Assembly: GCF_000265525.1 (NCBI RefSeq) | Contig: NC_018015.1 | Span: 1,462,322 to 1,526,321, forward strand | DNA from: Thermococcus cleftensis | GTDB taxonomy: Archaea; Methanobacteriota_B; Thermococci; Thermococcales; Thermococcaceae | Direction: 5' to 3' | Length of the DNA stretch: 64,000 nucleotides | Shown: positions 1 through 8,408 of the stretch, piece by piece | Numbering within the stretch: the first letter of the stretch is position 1 | Layout: each line of letters opens with the position of its first letter | Program-made: the position numbers and the translations under genes | Notes under the pieces: model-generated | What the model saw: the letters and a program-made list of their open reading frames with translations, nothing else | The model's database searches: none | What the model was told of the DNA's origin: nothing

Positions 1-933
1 CTCCAGGTCCGGCTTCCATATCTCCACGTCGAAGTGGCCCGCGTTAGCCATTATAACGCCGTCCTTCATCAGCTCGAAGTGCTCCCTGCGAATACACTTT
101 ATGTTGCCCGTTGATGTAACGAAGATGTCGCCTACCTTCGCCGCCTCATTCATGTCCATGACCAGGAACCCGTCCATTCTCGCTTCTAACGCTCTAATCG
201 GGTCGACCTCCACAACTATGACCGTCGCTCCCAGTCCCCGGGCGCGCATCGCTATGCCCCTTCCGCACCAGCCGTAGCCGACAACGACGACGTTCTTGCC
301 TGCCACCAAAAGGTTGGTGGTTCTTATTATCCCGTCCCAGGTCGATTGTCCCGTCCCGTAGCGGTTGTCGAAGAGGTATTTCGTGTAGCTGTCGTTCACC
401 GCTATTATCGGGAACTTCAGCACGCCGTCCCTCTCCATCGCGCGGAGCCTTATAACGCCCGTTGTTGTCTCCTCGCTCGCGCCCCAGATTTCGTCGATAA
501 GCTCTCCCCTCTCTCGGTGAACAACGCTTATCATGTCTGCCCCGTCGTCGATGATGATGTTGGGCCTTATGTCCAGAGCGCGGTGCATGTTCTCGTAGTA
601 CTCCTCCCGGCTCTCTCCCCGAATCGCGTAGACCTTCACCCCTGCCTTCGCCAGAGCCGCGACGACGTCGTCCTGCGTTGACAGCGGATTGCTCGCGGCG
701 GCGGAAACCTCTGCACCGCCCGCCTTCAGGGTTAGGAGCAGAAAAGCGGTCTTCATCTCAAGGTGTAGCGTGGTCGCTATCCTTATCCCTTTGAATGGCT
801 TTCTCTTTTCGAAATCGGCCCTTATATGCTGAAGGACCGGCATGAACCTTGACACCCAGTCAATTTTTTTCTCCCCGCTCGGGGCGAGGGAGATGTCCTT
901 GACGCAGTAGTCCTTCGTGCATTCCACGGCCAT
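1..933 (-). CDS. ahcY: Adenosylhomocysteinase, C-terminus cut by window edge
   Basis: S-adenosylhomocysteine hydrolase: splits SAH into adenosine and homocysteine with bound NAD+, keeping SAM-dependent methylation going. The 311 residues visible from the ATG at 933 include the N-terminal substrate domain ([14 protein letters not shown], then [13 protein letters not shown] and the ENMHRALD region) and the NAD-binding loop [15 protein letters not shown]. Roughly the last 110 residues of a normal archaeal enzyme (about 420) lie outside the window. It is divergent from the cyclase-family gene that starts at 981, with only 47 bp between the starts. Identification is firm from the run of family-specific motifs. 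Confidence 0.95.
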   Translation of the reverse strand, partial: MAVECTKDYCVKDISLAPSGEKKIDWVSRFMPVLQHIRADFEKRKPFKGIRIATTLHLEMKTAFLLLTLKAGGAEVSAAASNPLSTQDDVVAALAKAGVKVYAIRGESREEYYENMHRALDIRPNIIIDDGADMISVVHRERGELIDEIWGASEETTTGVIRLRAMERDGVLKFPIIAVNDSYTKYLFDNRYGTGQSTWDGIIRTTNLLVAGKNVVVVGYGWCGRGIAMRARGLGATVIVVEVDPIRALEARMDGFLVMDMNEAAKVGDIFVTSTGNIKCIRREHFELMKDGVIMANAGHFDVEIWKPDLE

Positions 934-980
934 CACCGCAGGGTTTTTAATCTGGAGGGTTAAAAAGGGTTGGTGTGGCT

Positions 981-1556
981 ATGATAGTTGACCTCTCCGT
1001 CCCAATCTCAGAGGACACGTCCGTCTATCCAGACGACCCGCCGGTGAGCGTCAGGCTCTGGGCGGTCATCGACAGGGACGGTTACTACATGAACGTTCTG
1101 AAGATGGGCGAGCACACCGGAACCCACGTCGATGCTCCGGCCCACTTTGTTCCCGACGGCAAAACCATCGACGAGATGCCACTCGAACGCTTCATGGGGG
1201 AGGGCCTCGTTCTGGACGTCAGGAACGGCGATGGAAAGATCAGGCTCGATGAGATACCAGACTCTGGCTACTATGACAGGATCGTCCTGTTCCTGACGGG
1301 CGGGCGGGAGCTTTCGCCCGAGGTGGCGCTCTTCCTAGTGGCAGAAGGTGTCAAAGCCGTCGGTACCGATGCGATGAGCATCGGCGATGAGGCCGTCCAC
1401 AGGATACTCCTGAGTGAAGAGGTCCCCATCTTCGAGAACCTCGTCAACCTTGATTCCCTCATCGGCAGGAGGTTCACCTTTGTGGGTCTTCCCCTGAGAA
1501 TAGAGGGCGGCTCGGGAAGTCCCGTCCGGGCCGTGGCCATTATAGGACGGGATTGA
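981..1556 (+). CDS. Cyclase / kynurenine formamidase-like metal-dependent hydrolase
   Basis: The 191-residue protein carries the cyclase-family (PF04199) signature: N-terminal DLSVPI, then HTGTHVDAPAHF at about residues 45-56, whose His/Asp residues bind the catalytic metal. Relatives open or form amide or lactone bonds (kynurenine formamidase, polyketide cyclases); the real substrate cannot be told from sequence. I chose the ATG at 981 because a G-rich stretch with GGTTGG precedes it; a GTG at 975 adds two residues. It is a single-gene unit, followed by pyrimidine-rich tracts (about 1583-1600) that could terminate transcription. Confidence 0.85.
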   Translation: MIVDLSVPISEDTSVYPDDPPVSVRLWAVIDRDGYYMNVLKMGEHTGTHVDAPAHFVPDGKTIDEMPLERFMGEGLVLDVRNGDGKIRLDEIPDSGYYDRIVLFLTGGRELSPEVALFLVAEGVKAVGTDAMSIGDEAVHRILLSEEVPIFENLVNLDSLIGRRFTFVGLPLRIEGGSGSPVRAVAIIGRD

Positions 1557-1620
1557 ACGGGGTTTGATGAACTGCCACAGATTCTTCTTTCTTTCCGCGT
1601 TTTAACCTCGACGGGCTTTC

Positions 1621-1651
1621 GTTAAACGCAATTAAACGTTGTGAAACCTTC
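1621..1651 (+). promoter_or_regulatory. Upstream element with 10-bp-spaced TTAAACG repeats
   Basis: Two TTAAACG heptamers start 10 bp apart (1622 and 1632), about 113 bp upstream of the TATA box of the secreted protein gene at 1780. A similar 31-bp stretch (21 of 31 positions equal by eye) sits 114 bp upstream of the TATA box of its paralogue (61330-61360, minus strand). One-turn spacing suits a protein-binding site. The rest of 1557-1779 is AT-rich promoter DNA with no gene. Confidence 0.4.
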
Positions 1652-1721
1652 ATTAACGGTTAAAAAATGGAAACCGATTTTCAGAGCTTTTTTCTAAACA
1701 ATCGCCAACGTAAATTGACGA

Positions 1722-1747
1722 TTTCCTGAAAAAAGCTTAAATAGACC
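1722..1747 (+). promoter_or_regulatory. Core promoter (BRE/TATA) of CWB2-like gene
   Basis: An A-run (BRE region) followed by GCTTAAATAG (1735-1744) lies about 40 bp before the ATG at 1780, the normal archaeal position. The 26-bp stretch differs at only three positions from the promoter of the paralogue at 61203 (61233-61258, minus strand). Confidence 0.75.
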
Positions 1748-1779
1748 TTTTTTCATAGGGAGGGCTGAGGTGAAGAGCT

Positions 1780-2937
1780 ATGATGGGTAAGAAAGTGGTG
1801 GCGGTCCTGTTCGGACTGCTGATGTTGGCGATGCCGTTCACGATCAGCAGCGTCAGTGCTGAGACGAGCGTGACAGTCATACTCGTGAGCGACAACGCGG
1901 CCGATAAGGCCATTGCGGAGTACCTCGCCAACGAGACGGGGGCTGTGGTTGTCACGACGACGTGGGGAACTTACGACCCGAACGTTACGGCTGAGATCAT
2001 GAGCTACGCCCCGGACGAGGTCATCATAATCGGCGGTCCTGAGGCCGTCGTGGAGGAGTACGTCAGTGACCTTCAGGAGCTGGGGATAACCGTTGAACGC
2101 TGGGGCGGCCAGAACAGGTACGAGACCAACATTATGGTGATGGAACAGGCCCAGGTCAGGTTCCAGCTCCAGTTCAACGGAAGCGTTGTCGTTGCCGGCA
2201 ACGACACCCTCGCCATTCGGAACGCCCTTAGGATAGCCGTTCAGAACGGTGCCATGATAACCTACGTGAACGCCAGCACCAACGTGACCCGCCTGATGGA
2301 GAGACTCCAGGTCAGGAACGTGACTTTGATTTCCACCAACGCCTCCGAGACCGTGATGGAACAGGTCAAGAACCAGCTCCGCGCCTGCAACTGCACCTCC
2401 AAAGAGGTCAGGGCCAACGTCACCAGGGAGGACGTTCTTATGCTAATGGAGCAGGTGAGGGAGAGGCTGATGGAGATTGAGGCGATAGCGAACGTCACCA
2501 ACTCCACGGGGCTGATGGAGCAGGTTCGTCTGATGGAGCGGCTTATGGAGACCGCTAACCAGAGTATCCAGGAGGGACGGTACGAAGAAGCCTATGGAAC
2601 CTTGGTTAAGCTCCAGGCTCAGACGGAATTTGCCCTCAAGATGGCAAACGGTGAGATGAGGGTCGCCATGAAAACCAACCAGAGGCTCGCGCTTGAGGTG
2701 GAGATGGAGAAGCTGGAGGCCCAGATAAGGGTGATGGAAAAGGCCGGCATAGACGTGAGCGCCATAAACGCCCTGATGGAGCAGCTCAAGGAGGCCATAA
2801 AGAACGGTCAGTACGATGAAGCCAAGGAGATGATGAACCAGATAAAGACTATGCTGCGCGAGGCCTACACCAGCGGCCGAGACGCGATAAGGGCAAACGT
2901 GCCGGGCTCACGCGGGCCTGGAAAGTTCGGCCCTTGA
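1780..2937 (+). CDS. Secreted CWB2-like surface protein with helical C-terminal half
   Basis: 385 residues. A Sec signal peptide (about 1-27, ending SSVSA) precedes a domain resembling cell-wall-binding repeat 2: a Rossmann-like strand (TVILVSDN), VIIIGGPEAV and the signature RWGGQNRYETN near residue 110, followed by a second partial module. From about residue 125 it is mostly amphipathic helix, with the short unit LMEQ/LMER recurring about seven times, several N-x-S/T sites and a Gly/Pro-rich tail. The start follows GAGGTGAAGAGCT. A full-length paralogue lies at 59998-61203. Family CWB2 domains anchor bacterial proteins to wall polymers; in wall-less Thermococcales an S-layer or glycan-associated role is inference. 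Confidence 0.75.
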   Translation: MMGKKVVAVLFGLLMLAMPFTISSVSAETSVTVILVSDNAADKAIAEYLANETGAVVVTTTWGTYDPNVTAEIMSYAPDEVIIIGGPEAVVEEYVSDLQELGITVERWGGQNRYETNIMVMEQAQVRFQLQFNGSVVVAGNDTLAIRNALRIAVQNGAMITYVNASTNVTRLMERLQVRNVTLISTNASETVMEQVKNQLRACNCTSKEVRANVTREDVLMLMEQVRERLMEIEAIANVTNSTGLMEQVRLMERLMETANQSIQEGRYEEAYGTLVKLQAQTEFALKMANGEMRVAMKTNQRLALEVEMEKLEAQIRVMEKAGIDVSAINALMEQLKEAIKNGQYDEAKEMMNQIKTMLREAYTSGRDAIRANVPGSRGPGKFGP

Positions 2938-2995
2938 GGATTCACGCTGGGCACCACCAACGCCTTCCTAGGCTCAAATCAGGGGCTAAAATAAC

Positions 2996-3358
2996 CTAAC
3001 GCCCCACCCCCTTTCTTTTCCCCTTCTTCTCCCGCAGGTACGGGTAGCGCATTATGTGACCGCAGTTGAGGCACTTGACCACCACGTGGGGGTACGGCCT
3101 GCTCCTGAGCCTGACGCGGGCGTTCTTTCCGGGAACGAGGAACGAGTGGCACCGCCTGCAGTACCGCCTCTTCCACTTCCTCGGCATTCTTATCCTTGCC
3201 TTCTGCTGAACTGCCAGTGCTATCTCGACGTATCTGTTGGCGAGTTCCGGCTCGTAGGGGAAGGCCCTCTCCGCCAGCGTGAAGAGCGTCTCGATTCTCT
3301 CCCGGGCTATTCTCCTCTTTTCCCTCTGCTCCCTCTTCCTGATGAACTTCTTTCCCAT
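2996..3358 (-). CDS. rnp4: Ribonuclease P protein component 4 (Rpp21)
   Basis: A 120-residue basic protein of the RNase P complex that removes the 5' leader of pre-tRNA. It has the Rpr2/Rpp21 layout: two N-terminal helices rich in Arg/Lys, then a zinc ribbon made by CRRC (about 69-72) and CLNC (about 95-98). It follows the MCM-like gene on the same strand after a 4-bp gap, so the two are probably co-transcribed. The C-terminal tail is Lys/Arg-rich. Length and motifs agree with archaeal Rnp4. Confidence 0.95.
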   Translation of the reverse strand: MGKKFIRKREQREKRRIARERIETLFTLAERAFPYEPELANRYVEIALAVQQKARIRMPRKWKRRYCRRCHSFLVPGKNARVRLRSRPYPHVVVKCLNCGHIMRYPYLREKKGKRKGVGR

Positions 3359-3362
3359 TCTA

Positions 3363-4883
3363 TCACCGCACCAGCTTGAGCTTTCCGGGGAACGGCTCGT
3401 AAAGGTATCCGGTTTTTATGAACCTCTCCAGCAGTTCAAGGGCGTCCGTCCTGCTGAACCCGCGGCTCACGAGGGTCCGAACGACCTCCTCCGCGGTCAT
3501 CTCGCCCTCAGTGCTCGTGGCCGCGATGTCGTATATAAGCATGAGCGCCCTCTGTGCCCTGACGTCCCGGGGAACGTACCTCTCGTACTCCCGCTCGAGG
3601 GATATTAGGATTTCGGGGTTCTCCTTGATGACGACGGCCCAGTCGTTTATTATGGCCTCGCTTATTCCCACCACTTCCCTGACCACTCGCCTCCCGGGCT
3701 TCCCCCGGAACCTGCTCACCGCTCCGAAGAGCCTCGCATCGAGAACGTAGCGGGTTCTGTTGTTGAGGAAACTCGATGGCACGCTCAGGACCTCGAACTC
3801 CCTCCCGTACTCCCTCCTTCCCCACTCCCTGAGTTCAATGTACCTCTCCCTGAACTCCCGCATCACCTCGCCCCCAAGGGAAGTAACCTTTGCCCTGTGG
3901 AGGAACACGGTGACCAGGAGGTTGGGGAGGAGCTGGCGGAACTCTCTACTCTCCTCGAAGTAAGGCTTCTCCTCCCACGGCACCAGGACGAAGGGTGTCT
4001 CTGATATCCTTGCCAGCGCGTCCCGAGGGTTCGGCTCGCGGTTCTCGGGAATTAATCCTACCGACCTCTTGCCCGTCAGGAAGGGTTCCACCCACTTGGG
4101 CAGGGCTGAGAGGGCCTTCTTGGTGAGGGGCGTGTAGTACTTCACGTCGCTCCCGTTCGGGTTGCCCAGTCTAAAATCGATTCCCAGGAGTGGATCCTCG
4201 GTCTCGATGACCCTCTTCCTGCTCAGCCTCACTTCCCAGGGCAGGCCCTTGTAGAAGTACTTCAGGGCCTTCCACAGGGCCAGGAGGCCCGTTCCTTCCC
4301 CGTACCGGTAGACCGTGTACCCGAAGCCCTCCCCCCAGCTCCGCGTCTCCGGTAGGGGGGTGTAGGGCACGCCGAAGAGGGAGTAGATGAGGGCTTTCCT
4401 CATGTCATCGCGCAGGTAAACGGTGTTCTCAAACAGCTCCCCCACCTCGCGCCCGCTGAGAGCGAACTCGCTGTAGTCCCTCCAGTAGTCCGAGTAGTCC
4501 CTTCCCTCTATTTCCTTTGCGTGCACCATTCTGAGATTGCCCCAGGGATAGGCGTCGGTGATACCCCTGACCAAGACGTGGCTTCCCGGCCTGACCTCGC
4601 CCTTCATCTCGGTCATCTCAGTGGCTCTGATTACCAGGTACGTCCTGAACTCGCTCTTCCCGAGCGACGCGAGCTCCGAGGGCGGAATGGGTGAGAGGAG
4701 ATAGTAGGCACCGTCGAGCGGGGCGCCTGGCGGTTTCCTCCCGATTAGAAATCCTGCTACCTCAACCTCATCGCCGTTTTTCAAACTCTGTATCCTCTTT
4801 TGAAACTCTCTTAGCCTTTTCCCCGGACTGAGCGGTTCTCTCGCTCTCTCCAGCCCCAACAGTTCCAGTATTTCCCCCTCCAT
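3363..4883 (-). CDS. Degenerate MCM helicase-like protein (no functional P-loop)
   Basis: 506 residues with the order of an archaeal MCM. An OB-fold-like region (about 35-125, GDEVEVAGFLIGR and GSHVLVRGI) is followed by the segment before the AAA+ core (ALSGREVGELFEN...DDMRKALIYSLFGVPYTPLP, 141-178). Next comes a relic of Walker A, YGEGTGLLAL at 194-203, where GxxGxGKS would be expected; the Lys is missing. The lid is recognisable at 325-415 (LHRAKVTSLGGEVMREFRERY, PSSFLNNRTRYVLDA), and the last 50 residues read as a winged helix (GFSRTDALELLERFIKTGYLYEP). I see no Walker B or arginine finger, so ATPase activity is unlikely. This assignment is by eye and needs profile confirmation. It is the first gene of an operon with rnp4. 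Confidence 0.6.
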   Translation of the reverse strand: MEGEILELLGLERAREPLSPGKRLREFQKRIQSLKNGDEVEVAGFLIGRKPPGAPLDGAYYLLSPIPPSELASLGKSEFRTYLVIRATEMTEMKGEVRPGSHVLVRGITDAYPWGNLRMVHAKEIEGRDYSDYWRDYSEFALSGREVGELFENTVYLRDDMRKALIYSLFGVPYTPLPETRSWGEGFGYTVYRYGEGTGLLALWKALKYFYKGLPWEVRLSRKRVIETEDPLLGIDFRLGNPNGSDVKYYTPLTKKALSALPKWVEPFLTGKRSVGLIPENREPNPRDALARISETPFVLVPWEEKPYFEESREFRQLLPNLLVTVFLHRAKVTSLGGEVMREFRERYIELREWGRREYGREFEVLSVPSSFLNNRTRYVLDARLFGAVSRFRGKPGRRVVREVVGISEAIINDWAVVIKENPEILISLEREYERYVPRDVRAQRALMLIYDIAATSTEGEMTAEEVVRTLVSRGFSRTDALELLERFIKTGYLYEPFPGKLKLVR

Positions 4884-4906
4884 CGATGCCCACTTTGACC
4901 GTAAAC

Positions 4907-4914
4907 TTTATAAA
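4907..4914. promoter_or_regulatory. Palindromic TATA box shared by 5S rRNA and MCM-like gene
   Basis: TTTATAAA reads the same on both strands. It lies about 27 bp before the predicted 5' end of 5S rRNA (4937, plus) and about 27 bp before the ATG at 4883 (minus). Both transcripts could start from this one element, the minus-strand mRNA being leaderless. Confidence 0.6.
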
Positions 4915-4936
4915 CCCTCCGCGGCAGGTATGTATC

Positions 4937-5062
4937 GGTACGGCGGTCATAGCGGCGGGGTCACACCCGGTCTCGTTTCGACCCCGGAAGTTAAGCCCGC
5001 CAGCGATCCCGGGTGTACTGCCCTCCGAGAGGGGGCGGGAAACCGGGGACGCCGCCGGCCAC
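4937..5062 (+). rRNA. rrf: 5S ribosomal RNA
   Basis: The stretch matches the archaeal 5S rRNA as I know it from Pyrococcus/Thermococcus. The 5' arm GGTACGGCGGTCATAGCGG pairs with the 3' arm CCGCCGGCC to close helix I. Loop A/B carries TCACACCCGGTCTC, the conserved GGAAGTTAAGC is present near 4987-4997, and the GGTGTACTGCCCTCCGAGAGGG hairpin arm follows. It is a lone 5S gene without 16S, 23S or tRNAs nearby, normal for Thermococcales. The ends are predicted to within a few bases. Confidence 0.93.
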
Positions 5063-5069
5063 TATCTAA

Positions 5070-5786
<717 letters not shown>

Positions 5787-5825
5787 GCTTTTAAGCTTTT
5801 TCCCTCCCTTTTCCATGGTGGTAAT

Positions 5826-6455
5826 GTGGTAAGGCTCATAGCTTTTGACCTTGAGGGAACTCTCGTCAAGTCAATCTCGGGCTGGGTGGAGCTTCATAAG
5901 AGGTTCGGCACGTGGGAGAAGGGGAAGGAGTACGCGGAGCTTTTCTTCTCCGGAAAGATTGACTACGCGGAGTGGGCCGAGCTCGACGCGTCCCTCTGGA
6001 GGGGGCACACCAAGGAGGAGATAATGGAGTGGGTTCGCTCGGTCGAGTACATGGAAGGCGCGGGGGAGCTCATAGACTTCCTCCGGAGGAACGACTTCAG
6101 AATAGCCATTCTGAGCAGCGGCCTCTTGTGCCTCGCGAGAAAAGTGGGGGAAGAACTAGGCGTCGATTACGTCTTCGCCAACGAGCTGATATTCGACGAG
6201 AACGGCTCCATAACCGGGAAGGTGAATCCGATCGTGGACTTCAGGAGCAAGGGTGCCATACTGAGGGGCCTGAAGGAGGAGCTTAAACCGGAACTGACGG
6301 TGGCGGTTGGAGACGGCTACAACGACCTCAGCATGTTCCGCGAGGCGGACGTGGCAATAGCCATAAACCCGCACGAGGGCGTTGAGGGCGACCACGTCGT
6401 CGAGAGCCTCCACGAGGTCAGGGAGATAATCGAGGGCTTAATAGGGGGTCAGTGA
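5826..6455 (+). CDS. HAD-family phosphatase, SerB-like
   Basis: 209 residues, GTG start after a GGTGGT ribosome site. HAD motifs in order: motif I DLEGTL (nucleophile D8; the usual second Asp is Glu10), motif II LSSG (about 97-100), motif III Lys in DFRSKGAI, motif IV VGDGYNDLSMF (about 160-170). The closest named relatives are phosphoserine phosphatases, with a helical cap after motif I, but the Asp-to-Glu change means substrate and activity should not be assumed. Its 3' end overlaps a candidate C/D box sRNA on the other strand. Confidence 0.8.
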   Translation: MVRLIAFDLEGTLVKSISGWVELHKRFGTWEKGKEYAELFFSGKIDYAEWAELDASLWRGHTKEEIMEWVRSVEYMEGAGELIDFLRRNDFRIAILSSGLLCLARKVGEELGVDYVFANELIFDENGSITGKVNPIVDFRSKGAILRGLKEELKPELTVAVGDGYNDLSMFREADVAIAINPHEGVEGDHVVESLHEVREIIEGLIGGQ

Positions 6456-6502
6456 AGGGCGTGCTCCTCACCACTCGGCAAAGCAAAAGCTCATCATTCC
6501 CC
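6443..6502 (-). ncRNA. Candidate C/D box guide sRNA
   Basis: On the minus strand the order is AGGGGA, C box ATGATGA (6497-6491), 12 nt, D'-like CCGA, C'-like GTGGTGA, a guide stretch, D box CTGA (6451-6448), CCCCCT. The flanking AGGGG and CCCCT can pair to close the K-turn, and the C-to-D length of 50 nt is typical for archaeal sRNAs. C and D are consensus; D' and C' each deviate. It lies at the end of the HAD gene and in the gap to 6597. No target was identified. The rest of 6456-6596 shows only GC-rich inverted-repeat DNA. Confidence 0.5.
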
Positions 6503-6596
6503 TGTCGGCCCGGCCGGAACCCCCGGTTCACGATTCCCCAGGGAGGGCGGGCGCCGGGCCGTGCCCTAATCCGGTTTGGTGATTAAAAACTTACCC

Positions 6597-7802
6597 TCAC
6601 AGCCCGGCCATCTTGAGCTGTATCCACCAGAAGACGTCTCCCCAGAAGTAGCTTATCAGGAAGCCGAGGAAGAGCGCCGGCGCGAAGGGCATCGACTTCT
6701 TCCTTAAAAACCTGTTCTCCAGCCTTCCTTCCTCAACGAGGCGTCTCAGCTCCTCTATCTGCTCCTTCCTGAGTCCCTCGGCGGTTGGGGACGCTATGAT
6801 CCTTCCGTAGTCTGGCCTGAGGAGCGAGGGGTCGGCCATCGCGATGGCCCTCTTGATCCTCGTGAAGAGGTCGTCCCTGTCCCTTCCAACCTCGCCGTCT
6901 TTTTCGAAAATAGTCTCCCCCAGTATGTCCCACTCGCTCAGGGCCTCCACCGGAACCTCCTCCATGAGGACGTTCTTCCGCATGAACTTCACCAGCGAGA
7001 AGAACACCTTGAACGTGTAGAGCACCGCGAGGAGCCTGAGGAACGCCTCGGCCATCGGCACTGGGTCCCTATACAAGAGGTACGCCAGAACGGCCAGGCC
7101 CACGAGGTCTCCAACCCTCCTGAACTTGCCCAGAACGTATATCACGGCCACCGTGAAGATCCACGACCAGAGTCCCACTATCTCTATTCCCGCCGTATCA
7201 TAGATTACGAGCCTGAATCCCAGGGCGGCAATTATCCAGAGGGACACCTCGACGGTAAGCCTCGCTCTCTCGGTGAGGATCCTCCTGAGATCGTCGAACT
7301 GCTTTCTCAGTAGAATAACGCCGAGGGAGTAGATGAACACGAACGGGAACACCGCTATCAGGCTGTTGAGGAGTATTGTCAAGGGATACAGGGGATAGCT
7401 TAGGGCGTACGGCGGCACCGTGGAGGCACTCGCGGGGGGGTAGGGCAGGAGGGCCGAGAAGCCCGCCAGAATGATCGCGTCACCGCTCGCCCAGGCGCCG
7501 ATGTAGTAGAGAAGCAGTCCCAGGGTCAGGCCGAGGAGAAATCCGAGGACTCCGGAGGCGGCCAAAAGGAGGTCGTTCCCCTCGAGACCGCGGTAGAGGT
7601 AGTAGAGAACCCCAACCTCGACGGCGGGAATGGGGATCCTGTCGAGCGTTCCCTCGCTCTCCTCGCCCTCCCAGCCGCGGAGCTTCCCGATGAGCGCGAG
7701 GGTGGGAAAAACGTGTATGTCGTCAATGAACCCGGTCTTTAGATCGGTGTAAGAAGTAACGGCTCCCATAACCAGCCCCAGAAGGAGGGGGACGTATTCC
7801 AT
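6597..7802 (-). CDS. Archaeal prepilin peptidase (A24, FlaK/PibD/EppA-type)
   Basis: 401-residue polytopic membrane aspartyl protease. The two active-site motifs are visible: SYTDLKTGFIDD (about 17-28, catalytic Asp) and GAWASGDAIILAGFSALLP (about 105-123, the GxGD-like site). A long cytoplasmic segment (about 275-370) and a final membrane helix follow. These enzymes cut class III signal peptides before the hydrophobic helix of archaeal pilins. The gene directly upstream, 9 bp away, encodes such a prepilin, so substrate and enzyme are probably one operon. At 401 residues it is longer than FlaK (about 230). Confidence 0.88.
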   Translation of the reverse strand: MEYVPLLLGLVMGAVTSYTDLKTGFIDDIHVFPTLALIGKLRGWEGEESEGTLDRIPIPAVEVGVLYYLYRGLEGNDLLLAASGVLGFLLGLTLGLLLYYIGAWASGDAIILAGFSALLPYPPASASTVPPYALSYPLYPLTILLNSLIAVFPFVFIYSLGVILLRKQFDDLRRILTERARLTVEVSLWIIAALGFRLVIYDTAGIEIVGLWSWIFTVAVIYVLGKFRRVGDLVGLAVLAYLLYRDPVPMAEAFLRLLAVLYTFKVFFSLVKFMRKNVLMEEVPVEALSEWDILGETIFEKDGEVGRDRDDLFTRIKRAIAMADPSLLRPDYGRIIASPTAEGLRKEQIEELRRLVEEGRLENRFLRKKSMPFAPALFLGFLISYFWGDVFWWIQLKMAGL

Positions 7803-7811
7803 GATTCCACC

Positions 7812-7979
7812 TCAAAGGTCTTCGAGTATCTCCTGCCTGACCTGGGTTACGTAGTCGCTTATTGCCTCGTTCATGTTCTTTACTCCGTTGAGCACCACCC
7901 TGGTGGCCATGAGCACGAGCACCAGCACCGCAGCCAGCATGAAGAGGTACTCGATGGCGCTCTGGGCACTCCTTCTCAT
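7812..7979 (-). CDS. Class III signal peptide prepilin-like small protein
   Basis: 55 residues, MRRSAQSAIEYLFMLAAVLV followed by about ten more hydrophobic residues, then a short polar tail ending EILEDL. The leader (two Arg, then Q-S-A-I-E-Y before a membrane helix) matches the archaeal class III signal peptide (QxSxE) with cleavage expected before Gln6. AGGTGTGAG precedes the ATG, and TATA-like TTTTAAATCC lies near 8010-8020 on this strand. Without room for a globular domain it is a minimal pilin or pseudopilin. It sits 9 bp upstream of a prepilin peptidase. Confidence 0.85.
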   Translation of the reverse strand: MRRSAQSAIEYLFMLAAVLVLVLMATRVVLNGVKNMNEAISDYVTQVRQEILEDL

Positions 7980-8069
7980 CTCTCACACCTGACTTTACTT
8001 CGGCGCTAAAGGATTTAAAAGTTTCCATCAGCCTTTTAAGCGGGGCGGAAAAGTGGGGTGTGATGAAAG

Positions 8070-8408
8070 ATGAGGATTTATCACCTGAAAGTCCGCGACG
8101 AGTACCTCGACTTCATAAAGTCCGGGGAGAAGAGGATAGAGGTTCGCGTAGCCTACCCCCAGCTCAGGAAAATTCAGCCCGGCGACAAGCTCATATTCAA
8201 CGACTCGATTCCTGCCGTTGTAACTGAAGTTAAACGCTACGAGACCTTCCGTCAGGTGCTGAGGGAGGAGCCGATAAAGAAAATCTTTCCTGATGAACCT
8301 AGCTTCGAGAGGGCCGTAAAGCGGTTCCACAACCTCTACCCCAAGTGGAAGGAGAACCGCTACGGCGTCATCGTCATAAAGTTCAAGCTCCTCGGTGAGG
8401 GAAGATGA
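8070..8408 (+). CDS. ASCH domain protein
   Basis: 112 residues with the ASCH/PUA-like fold pattern: [26 protein letters not shown] (about 5-30), then [11 protein letters not shown] and a C-terminal strand [13 protein letters not shown] domains bind RNA or nucleotides and are linked to RNA processing or translation control; no specific role can be assigned. Its TGA overlaps the ATG of the next ASCH gene (ATGA), so the two are translationally coupled. A TATA-like CCTTTTAAGC lies about 35 bp upstream. Confidence 0.8.
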   Translation: MRIYHLKVRDEYLDFIKSGEKRIEVRVAYPQLRKIQPGDKLIFNDSIPAVVTEVKRYETFRQVLREEPIKKIFPDEPSFERAVKRFHNLYPKWKENRYGVIVIKFKLLGEGR

